From Ptychodera flava (lineage: Eukaryota; Hemichordata; Enteropneusta; Ptychoderidae), in assembly GCF_041260155.1 (NCBI RefSeq), contig NC_091930.1:15384656-15448655 (forward strand): a stretch of 64,000 bases of DNA, given 5' to 3'. Within the stretch, counting starts at the first letter, position 1. Every line of letters starts with the position of its first letter. Below, in pieces: positions 10,690-21,014 of this stretch. The notes under the pieces were generated by a model. It did no database searches. It was given only the letters and a program-made list of their open reading frames with translations, and was not told where the DNA came from. The translations under genes and the position numbers were made by a program.

Positions 10690-10870
10690 AAGATATCTCT
10701 GGCATATATCTCTGATTTATTACAGTATGGCGCCCGAAGGGAGCGGAGAAAAATATGAAACATCCTGATACCTCTGATATATATTTCTCTTATATTAAAG
10801 TCATGCACAGGAAGGGCGTGCTGAAAAATGTCTGATATATATTAAAGTAATGTGCGGCGGGTTTTTAACG
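10690..10870. repeat. Degenerate tandem repeat, about 3 units
   Basis: The phrases 'ctctgatatat', 'ttaaagt(c)atg', 'gaagg(g)c/gagc' and 'gaaaaatatg/gaaaaatgtc' return two or three times with spacing near 55-70 bases. It lies in the 3' flank of the glycosyltransferase-fold exon. Confidence 0.45.
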
Positions 10871-11070
10871 TCGGTGCAGGTTGCTCTGAGCTGAGATATT
10901 TTAATAATTTTGTAATATGCATAGCTTGTCGGACTTTCCAAAGGGTCTGAACTTCACGCAACAATAACTAAACATAATTTGATAGGAACTGATGTGTTCT
11001 CGATTATACATGTAACATAACGACCATTGTAAAATTTTCAACTTAAAGTGAACAATTTTTTGCACAATAC

Positions 11071-12343
11071 CTTTTGTTTTGGTAAGAGGGGACTGTCTCT
11101 GTAAGGCAACTTTGTATTTCTGCTGTGCGTCACTTTGGACCACCTTCAAAAAGACGTTGTTAATATCTTCCAGCTCTTGTTGCACCTTGTTCTTCATTTC
11201 CTTCTTGATGTCCTCGGCCTGATTAAGGGCGATCTGAAAGTTGCACAGGAATTCCATGATACGCTTCTCCAAAACATCGGCATGGTTCATATCCACGACA
11301 AGCCGTTCTTCACGGTCAGGTAAATGTCCCTTGATCAGTTCATGACTTTGGGAGTCGCGAGGCACTATAATAGGAACGCCAGCACACATAGCGGCCAGTG
11401 TTAGGTTGACATAATGTACAGAAGATGGAGGAACAAGGACCAAATGGGATTGTCCAAGCTCATCGTTCAATTCTTCAGCTGATGGCATTCGACGCAGTAT
11501 GACCTTCAACTTCGAATGAGGATTCAGAGTCTTTATAAGATCGGAATCACCGCGCTTCGGTACTCCAAAAATTTTCCATTTAGGAGGTGATTTCCCATCC
11601 TTGTAGAACAGATCTGCAACAGAGTTCATGGCCTGGACGATAGCACTGTCACTTTTCAGATTTTCGAGTTCATCTTCTTGAAATAACGACAGGATTTGCA
11701 ATGTTGTACCTTTCTTGACAGGCCTTGGAGAAGGAATGTCGAAAAATTCATCATCTACCATTTGAGTTAATCTGTAGTGTGTTATCTTCGGAGGTTTTCG
11801 ATACATTGTCTCATACTGTTCGAAAATGCTACTCCCAACAGAAAAGACGGAGGTTGCCGCTTTGCTTTCTTTTGGTATGTTTTTGCGGCGAACCTCAAGC
11901 TCTGGGATGACGCAACTTGCAATCACTGGGGTAATGAGATCTTTATCATATAGATTTATCAAGTAGAATGCTGCTCTCGGAAAGACATCCTTTTCAATTT
12001 TGAATGCGGCGTCGGAATTGATCATTCCAAACCCGAAAACGAATCTAACATTTGCCAACTCTTTCAAATTAGGAAAGTAATCTTCATGGCGATACAGCCA
12101 ATCAGCATTCGGTATTTCACCTCTTGACTTGAACTTTGGTATTGGTGATGGTGCTATGAACTCAACACCATATTCTTTGGCTTCCTTGATTTCTGCTTCT
12201 GTAGCTGTGAGAGCGGTGCAATAGACGGACAACCCTAATTCACGGAGAAGACGGATTAATAGATGAACAGTATCTGTTACTCCTCCCTGGATTGGACCTC
12301 CCAAGTATGACTGAGGATCAAGGCCTTGTTTCCCATATGCTTC
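11071..12343 (-). CDS. Large exon encoding a GT-B glycosyltransferase-like domain lacking the catalytic glutamates
   Basis: The acceptor ttctttcttgccctcctacag and the donor aaaag/gtattg bound a 1273-base open exon (about 424 residues, phase 0 in, phase 1 out). Residues 14-160 form an amino Rossmann half with the glycine-rich GGPIQGGVTDTVHLLIRLL that GT4-type enzymes use near the acceptor site. Residues 212-350 form the carboxy half with ILSLFQEDELENL, IFGVPKRGDSDLI and VLVPPSSVHYVNLTLAAMCA followed by GVPIIVP and SHELI. In active GT4 enzymes this last motif carries two glutamates eight residues apart (EX7E). Here the aligned positions are Val and Ala, so catalysis is doubtful and a sensor or binding role is plausible. 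After it comes a basic and acidic helical tail. An ATG upstream exists only inside the intron-like pyrimidine tract, so earlier exons must lie at higher coordinates; none was found with confidence. Confidence 0.75.
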
Positions 12344-13544
12344 CTGTAGGAGGGCAAGAAAGAACACAAATGTTTGTACTTAACATTTTTGATGACATTG
12401 ACACGACTAGTAAAGTGACTAATGGTAAACAAACCATATTAATGTTCGGGAGATCTTCTGACACAAAAGTCTGTTCTGGGCAATATACAAGCCATAGGTA
12501 CAGTGTGAGCGGTTGTTTATTTTAATAACAGTCAATGTAGATGAATGGTAGCATATTATTCCGTGCATCTACGATTATAGATGGTTCGTTTATAAAACAA
12601 AGCATCCAAATGAATTTGAAAATGTACAGCTCCAAAATGGTAGTATTATCAACACATTTTACTCTATTATGTTAACATTTTTGTTCTTACTAAGTTTCAT
12701 AACCTGCCATGGATTTTCAGTATGCAAAGCGCAATTGAATCCCCACACACTTATTTCATTTTGAAAGTTAAATCATAAATAAAAATGCTAAAAAATACAG
12801 CTAGTGAGGATTTAACATAAAAAAGATACGTAAATACTGAGTATCTTTAAAACTATCCGACGGAAATCCAAGAAGTGAGCAGAACATTTTTCATGTGATC
12901 AAACGTCTACTGCTTTGACATATGTGGAAGTCCTAAAGTGAGGGATATTGCATTGCAAGTATTCAGTGTTCGAGGCTAGTTAAATATTTAATTGTTTAGG
13001 CAGAACCTTAAATAATTCCCGTAGATAGTGACTTGCAATTGGCGATGAGGATTGTGTCTTAAGGGAGTACAATGGTGGAGAATCCGCAATGGTATATGTC
13101 GAAAATGATAAATCCCCAGTATGAGTATAAAACTTTGCAATGCGGTTTTAAAAGATAATGATAAGTTTGGTTTCCACTGGTAAGAGTACTTTAAGTAGTT
13201 GTATGTTTGTAGTATGTGTCACTTGAAATACGAATGGATGGTCATATGAACACAACGTGCGCATACAAGCCTGATGAGTATACAAATACACAATATTACT
13301 AGCTACTATAATTTTTCTTAAAGATTTTAAGTGATTTTATAGCTGCAGTGTGGAAGAGAGGTCATCTTACATATTACGTATTTTCTAACTAATATTTTAT
13401 ACGTCAACGTGTGGAATAAACATAAAACTACGCGGTATTTTGATAGCTTATTCGAAAGGGATTACGTTGGCTTCTAAAAACACCGTTACAAGTAAAAATG
13501 GTGTCACATTTAGTGGTCCCTAAATCGCTGCAAGTCAACCACAA
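12344..13544. other. Gene-free stretch upstream of the GT-B exon
   Basis: No coding frame with support. It probably contains intron sequence of the minus-strand gene. Composition is AT-rich with no repeats seen. Confidence 0.5.
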
Positions 13545-13559
13545 TTATTGAGGCATATA

Positions 13560-13679
<120 letters not shown>

Positions 13680-13684
13680 ACCCA

Positions 13685-13806
13685 TTCGTCGAAAAATCGT
13701 ATATTCTGTTGCGCCTCGAGAACATATTTGAACTTTAAAACCTTTCAATGCTTTTTCTACCGCTTGCGGGGCTCCTTTGAAGCTGTTGACTCGGAAGGGC
13801 AAACTT
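13685..13806 (-). CDS. Possible small exon (weak)
   Basis: The minus-strand frame reads SLPFRVNSFKGAPQAVEKAL then KGFKVQICSRGATEYTIFRR and ends in a donor-like gtgagg right where the GA-rich face of the microsatellite begins. Composition looks protein-like. The acceptor (aaaaaataag) has no good pyrimidine tract. In phase it could follow the exon at 14672-14943. No domain recognised; it may be chance. Confidence 0.2.
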
Positions 13807-14671
13807 ATTTTTTGCAATAATGGGAAATTTTACTTTCAAGCCGGGATTAAAGCACCTACTTCCTGAAGGGACAAAGTCACTCTTTTTTAGCCTTTTTGTG
13901 ATGTTGTTTTATATCGAAAAACAGTTTCTGTTTTTTGACTTCTCGAAACACGCTAAAATAATGGTCAACTGCGCACAACCTCAACTTTGCTTGCAGCCGG
14001 ACAAATTTAACATTAAGATTTATTTTACGGTCTCTACTAAAAATTCAAGTTTCGTGCGAAACTGCCACGACCATGCACCGCAGAACATACACTGTTACAA
14101 ACGTTTGGACTTTATGCAAGGTTTTGTAATAAAATCTTAATTGGCAGTGCTTTTCATGTAGATAAGAATATCAGCTTATTTATATTGCGGCTATGTTAAT
14201 TTTTCATAGGAAGGCAAGTAGGAAATAGAAAATCCGTTTTGTTTAGAGATTACAAACAAAATCAACCGTCTGCATTCACCAATTGTGTAATATTTGACCC
14301 TTTTGCAGTTATGCACTACCACAAAGAGGTCAATAAAGGGACTTTGCCCCTACAAAGAAATTACGGCCGTAAACATAAACTGACCAGACTTGTCGGACAA
14401 TATACCTCAGGGCGCATTATTAATTCAGTGTCAATTTCCGAAAAAAACATTGTGATTCTGCCAGAAAGAATCATTCTAGTTTACGGCTACATAGCATAAG
14501 AAATACTCGAAAAACATCTGCATAGCTTGAAGGTATAGAAACACCCAAATATTTCGTATTTTGACACAATGATTACTATCAACATTGAAAACATTCCTAT
14601 GTAGTCATGATAAAACTCTCGATTTGATCTCTCGCGTGTCGTTGATGTCCTCAACATTTAAATTGGCTTAC

Positions 14672-14943
14672 TTTGGCTTTTGTTCCTCTTCTGTCTTCCT
14701 TCGTTTTCGTTTCGATGTACATGGACTTGAAGGAGGGCTGGTATCCTCACATTGTTTTTCTGGCTTGGCTTCAGTGCCCTTGTCGTCCTGCGGGTGACCT
14801 GTGGCAAATGCAGACGGCCCCATGGCGTTAACACGCGCAATGGCGGCGTCGGTGGCAGCCGCAATTCGCCTACGATCACGTTCACTGTACTCACGGCCAT
14901 CGTCATCGCCTCCCCTTTGACTATGACGTTGTGTACTTAACAT
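14672..14943 (-). CDS. Possible first coding exon, Arg/Ser/Lys-rich protein with nuclear signal
   Basis: From ATG at 14943 the frame gives MLSTQRHSQRGGDDDGREYS, then ERDRRRIAAATDAAIARVNA, and ends with a basic cluster SKRKRRKTEEEQKPK. It stops exactly at a strong donor (gtaagc at 14671), leaving phase 2. GC content and CpG density are above the surroundings, as is usual at 5' ends of genes. The basic cluster resembles a nuclear localisation signal. The frame is open further upstream to 15042, so the start may differ. A perfect CRE-type palindrome TGACGTCA lies about 560 bases upstream at 15501-15508. I do not recognise the family. It could be the start of the minus-strand gene that runs to 7262, but the phases do not fit directly. 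Confidence 0.4.
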
Positions 14944-15042
14944 GATGCTCGTGAATTCTGATAAATTCTCTGGAGAACGCAACACGCGAGTGCTTGTCCC
15001 GGCGTCAGTGTTCTGGGCTGTACATACGTTGGCGGATGTCAC

Positions 15043-16015
15043 TAACTCGTTTGAAGTTAATATTTATACAAAATTTATGACTCACTAAAATGCAACTTTT
15101 CAAAGGACCATGTTATGCGTCAGAGCGTCGAACTATCTCATTTGGCTTGTTCCCGTCATTGATGTGAAATTAAATTATCAATGCAGTATTAAAAGTATAC
15201 TTTCAGAAACGCAATAATGATGATTTCGTAGACTCACACCCATTTCGCGGTACCACCTGGCCATGTTGACGATTGATGATGATGATAGTGATTGTGACTG
15301 CTTTTGTTGTTGCTGCTGAATTTGTTTTGATTTTATGTAATCGGCGTTTTACCAAACTTTTAATTTGTCTTTGAAAATTTTCTATTACCTATCAGAAATA
15401 TCACAGTCGGAAGTCTCCATAAGTTTTGCCTTGGAAGCGTGATGTTTTCACAACATATACAGGCAACCTGTACGCAGTAGCAGTCGTGCCATATCGCCGA
15501 TGACGTCACACAGTAGCTCCCATGAGCCTTTTTGCGCTCTGCTCGGGACGTTTATGCGATTCAAGCCAGGATTTATTAAATACTTTTGGGAGTACGGAAA
15601 TCGAAAAATTGACTGGAATATTGTTTTTCCTTAATGTAGACTTTGCATAATGAATAATTATATTTCAATATACATTTCAGAAAGACAGTGAACAACGTAT
15701 TTCAAAAAAGAAGCTTGTTAAGCTGCAATATTTTCAAATTAGAATTAATTGGCAACATATGCATTGCCTTGAACCACATGGAAAATTTTCGAATATCAAT
15801 TCATAAACAGAGTAATGATGTGACAATATCATGTTTACTGCATTTAAACCTTGACACTGGTGAATTTGCGCTGGCCAATTCATTTGTTTATTTAAAACTC
15901 CATAAAGATATCACAGCAAATATATATCGAAGCAAATTCGATATACAAGCGCAGACTTTTATAAAGTAATTGAGAAATTTACATACACAGTCCTTTTTTC
16001 TACTGTTACGTTTGG
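15043..16015. other. Putative upstream region, no gene seen
   Basis: Contains the TGACGTCA palindrome at 15501-15508 and moderately CpG-rich sequence near 15440-15560. The plus-strand frame at 15688-15969 has no recognisable domain and AT-rich codons. Confidence 0.4.
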
Positions 16016-16077
16016 CGTAGCCCTGCTTACGATGCTGTGTCACGCCGTGAACACACAGTATCGTACGCAGGGCTACG
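16016..16077. repeat. Imperfect hairpin, ~25-bp arms
   Basis: The arms begin cgtagccctgc and end gcagggctacg, with about three mismatches over 25 bases and a loop of roughly 12. A single arm-like piece, tgtacgcagggcta, appears again at about 28456-28469, so this is probably the end of a dispersed foldback element. Confidence 0.7.
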
Positions 16078-16407
16078 TTAGGCGATGATTCTTGGCACCC
16101 TTTAAAGTTATTAACACTTTGTACAAATGAGTGTTTTGGTGCTCCAAGCATGTATTCACTTTGATGTTATGTGAGTGTTGCATGGTCGCGTTATACAGCT
16201 TCAACCAGCAGCAGTCATAACTGTGTTGGTCAGGAGTGGGATTGGTGACCTGTCGTAATTCTTGTACAAATACCGGAGAATGGTGCTCCAAACGATAAAC
16301 TCAGACTAGAAGTGAATTAGAAAATAGAGTCAACACACTGCAAAACTCGTAAAAAGTGTTTTTGGATTATTGCCAGTGATGAAAAGGGTAGCAATTGCAG
16401 TGCCAGT

Positions 16408-16570
16408 GCTAGCTGCAACAATTGTAGCCAATGGGCTGTGCGTCGGCCGGCTATTTCTGACGTTTTGGCTGTGCAGCGCCGTCCCGTGTCTACAGGCCGG
16501 CGCTGCACTAAGCCAGCACGTCAGAAAAAGCCGGCGCTCAGCCCGTGGACAGCCTATCATTATTACAGCT
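16408..16570. mobile_element. Foldback/MITE-like inverted repeat
   Basis: The segment 16433-16480 and the complement of 16498-16544 match closely (gggctg, ggctattt/gctttttctgacg, gtgcagcgccg), and the match continues more weakly outward to about 16408 and 16570 (tagctgcaacaat / complement of attattacagcta). Arms of about 70 bases meet around a ~16-base loop. No coding capacity. Target duplication not resolved. Confidence 0.7.
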
Positions 16571-18530
16571 ACATATGTCAGTGCGAAATACGAGCACTGT
16601 GAATCATTGACTCAAGTATAGGTTTGGTGGACAGCAATTTTCGTGTCCGCGCTGTGCCGACATAGGTTAATGACGACAAAGTCGAGGAACCCAACGATCT
16701 TATGATTAATATGGATTATAAGAGGCATTTTCGCCCATAAATATCTAAATTATTCAGAAGCAGTTTGAATTATGCCCGTCGACACAAGTTGGCATAACTC
16801 GTCGAAATGAGGAGACCCGGGGAGGAAACATAGAAAACAAACATCAGCCGTGAATGGTTATATGCAAATTATAGGCCCTGGTATCATCATAACTCTGTTG
16901 TTTAGTGAGAGAGGAATTCTTGGCTACAGTTTAATGCCTGTGTTATCAGTACCATGGACTGAGTGCTACAGGTCATGTGAGGTCATGAGACTGCGTATGT
17001 TTGCGTTGTCGTCAATATCACAGTGATAAATACTTCTGCTTTGCATTTGTATAGGTCAATACCTAGCTAGACGGGTACTTCAACAAATGTACGTCATTGG
17101 TGTTCCAGCCTGTTTGTAAAACACAGCTTCTTGCTCTACTTCGGAACAACATCGAGATGCCTAGTGTTGGACAAAACCTGTATGTCTGTATAGTGATATG
17201 GTATTGGCAAAAATGGAATTTCAGCCCAGATTTGAATACACTTTTCAACTGCAACACGGCATATTGTTGAAAGTGCGTTGTACTTCAAAGGCAACGAATT
17301 TTTATTTTGCAGCGGTTTATTTTATTTTTGACAAAGTTAAGGGAGAAGGGGAAGAAAATTTATTTATTTACAAAATGAATTAAAACATAATGTTTTCTGC
17401 ATTTAAATGTCTGTTTAAGGTAAAATACATCAGGGGTATGTAGGGGACTGATTTCTCCTGAAGTGTCTATCAGGAGCAAACAGCAAATCTTTTCCTGCAG
17501 AAGCTCTTCGTGATAAATTTTTTTTCGGCGGATGTACATTTTCCATCAACTAGCAGTAAATTGGCCAGGCGGGCAATTTTCTCTCATCATTAGCTGTCGA
17601 GAAAGATAATGTTCTTGGTCAACAGGCTACATGAACAAAGTCTCGGGCGTAATGAGCGACTTTGGAAGGTTTCAGCTGTTTTCAAGAGTTTTGCTAATTG
17701 GCGGCAAACAATTTTCATCTTCAACTTATGTTGTTAGGACATTTCTTTCCGAACTGGATCGCGGGACGGAGTTAAAAATAACGATGATCTTAGTCGTCCC
17801 AAATTTTAAAAAGTACATGGGAAAAGCGTGAGGAGGCATGTAGATCACAACAATGTTCATGATGTCACAGCAATTCCACTTCATCGAGACCTGAAAAAAA
17901 TAGTGGCGATTTAACTTCTACATTGCATTCACCAAAGTTGTTTTTTTTATTTACATGTTTATGTGATAATATCTTTGTTTCAGATCAAAGAAGTAACATA
18001 CAAATTTTAACGTACCATGTATGAAATAAATTATGCAACTTAGGTAGCATGCATCTCAAAAGTGAAAGATTTAAACTGTTGCTAAAATTTTCCTCAATGA
18101 ATCTTTCAAGCATTCTCTTTCAAAACCAAGAATAAAAATATGGGGGAAAGCGTGTAAATTTTGGTACTCAGGCAGCGAATTAAATGTACCGATAAAATTT
18201 AAATTAAAAATTGTCGCCATCCCTACGTTTACTCAATGGAGAAAAATTAATTTTGTATTTTCAATAGACTAAGGGCTTCAAAATGAGTCGACACAAATGA
18301 TAGATCAGAAAAGTATTGGAAAAGTTTGAGAGTCTGAATATCTGTCCCAGAGGCGTATCCGTAACACATCACGTATTAAAAACCTTGACGTTTTGCGCTC
18401 CAGCTCTCTGTAAAAAGTTCATTTTTGACACTATTGTGGATGGAAAAGAATACTTGTAGGTATTATACTTATACACTGCCCATTTTACAATTACAATTAT
18501 TATATTTACTGACAAGATGAAAATCTAGAT
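16571..18530. other. Gene-free AT-rich stretch
   Basis: Short frames only, none with a recognisable domain or splice support. No repeat structure seen. Confidence 0.5.
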
Positions 18531-18740
18531 TTATGCGCAGCATAAAGGTGACATAAAGTTGCATAAAGATAATCTGTAATCATTTTTATGCAGCATAAAG
18601 ATGGAACTTTATGCACCTTTATGCTTGTGCATAAAAGCGTTTAGTGGCTGACTAAATTTAATCACCTTTATGCAGGACATTACAGATGCATAAAGATTCA
18701 CATTTATGCATCAACCTGATACATCTTTATGCACAACATA
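18530..18740. repeat. TGCATAAAG-motif cluster, copy 1
   Basis: At least ten near-perfect copies of TGCATAAAG or its complement CTTTATGCA lie in both orientations within 210 bases, so the segment is an imperfect palindrome. The sequence around gtttagtggctgactaaat matches, inverted, the stretch near 36020-36050 in the second cluster. Probably a small non-autonomous mobile element. Confidence 0.7.
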
Positions 18741-18849
18741 AAGAAACATATTCAATCTTCTGTAATTTGGATCTTGTAGGTCCAAATATGAACCTGATTG
18801 TTCTGTTTTTGCACCTATTGTACTGTAGTTCTGCACTCATTAACTACAT

Positions 18850-19045
18850 TAATATCATTGTTGTATTAACTACTTTGCACATTTAACCCATCTAACATAC
18901 ACACATATCTACCAAAGCAAGATCATAGAAGAGGTATCGGTTTTAATTGTTTATTTAAAATAGTTAAATAGGAAATCACATGGGACAAAAAATACAGAAT
19001 AAATTCCTCAAAACTTCCTCAAAAATACAATATACTTCATGTGAA
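18850..19045 (+). repeat. Dispersed repeat, inverted partner of 31055-31265
   Basis: Complementary to 31055-31265: both contain agatcatagaagagg-like, tttaaaatagttaaatagga and gatcttgctttggtagatat-type phrases in opposite orientation, and both run through a gaggaagttttgagg/gaggacggttttgaag phrase. The copies differ by many substitutions and small gaps, so the duplication is old. Confidence 0.75.
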
Positions 19046-20354
19046 AAACAAAAAATACACTTATTGTTTTTTTCTCAGATGCAATATTGAAGTGTCAACC
19101 AAGTATCTGAGAACTGATTTAACTTGACTCACTTTACACAGCAATTATGGCTTTAGTTATAACAAATAAATAATAAATCTATTGTTCTCTAAGATTTAAA
19201 ATAAAATTGGATGTACCGGGTGTTTTGATGTCTAAGTAGAAAAGAGACTCCACATTTAGCTATGTTTTGTGTTGCATTGCTAGTATCTATTACAGATCAC
19301 ACATGATAATGAGTTCTGCCATATCATTGAAAATTGCCATACAAATATTTTGATTACAACCTAGACTCGAGCTAAGATTCAAGCACATTGCATGTACATA
19401 AAGCTACAGTGTTGCCAAAAATAATTGTAGTTGTAAGTTGGTGTACTTAATCTGTAAAATTTGTTTGCAAAGATGCACCTCATTTTTAACACATTGTTCA
19501 TGAAATATCAAATATGGCCACTGAAGAGACTAAGACAGAATTATTGGTCTTTTAACTCAGCCAGTAATCGGTCGAGTACAGTCCACATATTCACACATGT
19601 ACAGCTTTGGGTATTCAGCTTAAATCACTGATTATAACTCAGTTGGTGTAATAACATATGGAAAGTGTTCCCAGTTGGACTTTCATGAGTACAGCCTCTG
19701 TCTGGTTAACAAAATTCAAAAGTTGAGTGGTCTTTGTTCGAAACTAAAAATACATCACTAAGCCTTTGGCAGAATCAAGAAAATGTATAAAATATGCTTA
19801 TACATGTACATTAAACATTGTCCTGTATTGAGTTGTCAATGCTGCTGGTATTGTCATGTGTCTGTCAGGCTCTGATCTGATTGATACCAGGCCCTAAATG
19901 CAAGGTAGCCTCAATATGCATTTCCTTTGATGCATGTGTTTTTCCATATGCAGTTTCACTTCTTTCTCTATCCCATGGCAAGAGTCTCCGAATAAAGGCA
20001 CCACCGTTGCAACTTCTGTCATGTTCGCTATCCTCAGAAGAAACACACACAACTATCAAAATGTCTTCAGCTTGATGCTAGTCCTTGGATAGCCCAGATT
20101 GTATGTATTTCAGTTCCTGAAAATAATGATACACAGAATAAATCATCAGGACTGTACATCATCAATTTTGTTTGTTTTGTTTAAATCCGTGTATTTATAG
20201 ACATTTGATGATTCATTTTAAAGTACTTCACTAGACAAGAATGGTTAAAAGTTGATATGTATGCAAGAAATTTGATTTCTGAATTTCACTGAAATGTTGA
20301 TTCACTATACATTGGAGTCTATGAGAAAACTATGAATAATTCACAAACACAATT
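19046..20354. other. Gene-free stretch
   Basis: No supported gene. AT-rich; the overlapping frames at 19865-20075 on both strands have no recognisable domain. Confidence 0.5.
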
Positions 20355-20467
20355 AGACTGAAAGATTCCGTTGCATGCGAGCGTTCCGGTGCATTGCGAC
20401 CTACCTGGTAAAGGGTCGCAGGTCGCAGTGCGCCGGAGCGCCCGCACACGACGGAATCTTTTAGTCT
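20355..20467. mobile_element. Foldback element, 48-bp arms
   Basis: Left arm agactgaaagattccgttgc... and right arm ...cggaatcttttagtct are complementary over about 48 bases with roughly ten mismatches, separated by about 17 bases. The arms are GC-rich (gcgttccggtgcattgcgac) against AT-rich flanks, which marks an insertion. No coding capacity. Confidence 0.75.
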
Positions 20468-20880
20468 TAACACAATCGATGCTTTCTGAGGTGTTTGACA
20501 ATTGATACAAATGTATTTGATTAAATTACGGTGTTTGAAGGTTCAGATGTGGACAACACTTTTGATATTTGAATTTCAACTAAACCTATTTCACTTTTCA
20601 TGGTACTAGTGGTCTACAGGTCACTTAAATATTTCCCTGACAAAAGTTGCTATATCTCTAATACGTAAGTAATAGAAATTGTTCATTGCCCTCCATGAGC
20701 TCGATTTACAATAAGACAAGTCTCAGAGTTTCAACAGCAAGATGTTCATGTGACAGATAATTATACTTTGTTTAGATTTACAGTTAAATGACTACCAAGA
20801 GTGAAATCATGCGAATCATTTTATCTCCCAGAATATTTTTGAACACTAAAACTTCTTTTTAACAGGACAACTACTTATAA

Positions 20881-21014
20881 TAAAAAATTGACTGACCCCA
20901 ATGCTGTTTGAAAAATACATGACCTCCCCTTTGCAATTTTAATTTAAGGTGAACCGCATCCCCCTTCAAATTGTGCTGGCTTACCCCCGGCTGTAATAAC
21001 TGAATGCTCCCTTA
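20881..21014 (-). repeat. Dispersed repeat fragment, 'agggagcattcag' type
   Basis: Read on the minus strand it starts aagggagcattcagttatta followed by a G-rich run and 'ggtcatgta' phrases, resembling the pieces at 9832 and 32117. Confidence 0.55.

Larger units (their letters stand above)
7262..12343 (-). other. Gene model: GT-B fold / TRADD-N / helical exons on one strand
   Basis: Five exons in order on the minus strand: 12343-11071, 9709-9638, 9381-8943, 8454-8215, 7684-7262. The last three join in one frame through phase-1 introns, which is the pattern expected of modules spread by exon shuffling. The first also ends in phase 1. Either all five form one gene (amino GT-B fold, polar linker, TRADD-N, charged helices), or the GT-B exon belongs to an upstream gene and the TRADD gene starts at 9709. 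The missing 5' and 3' ends lie outside what I could recognise. No in-frame stop or frameshift was seen in these exons, so the locus looks intact. Confidence 0.5.
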
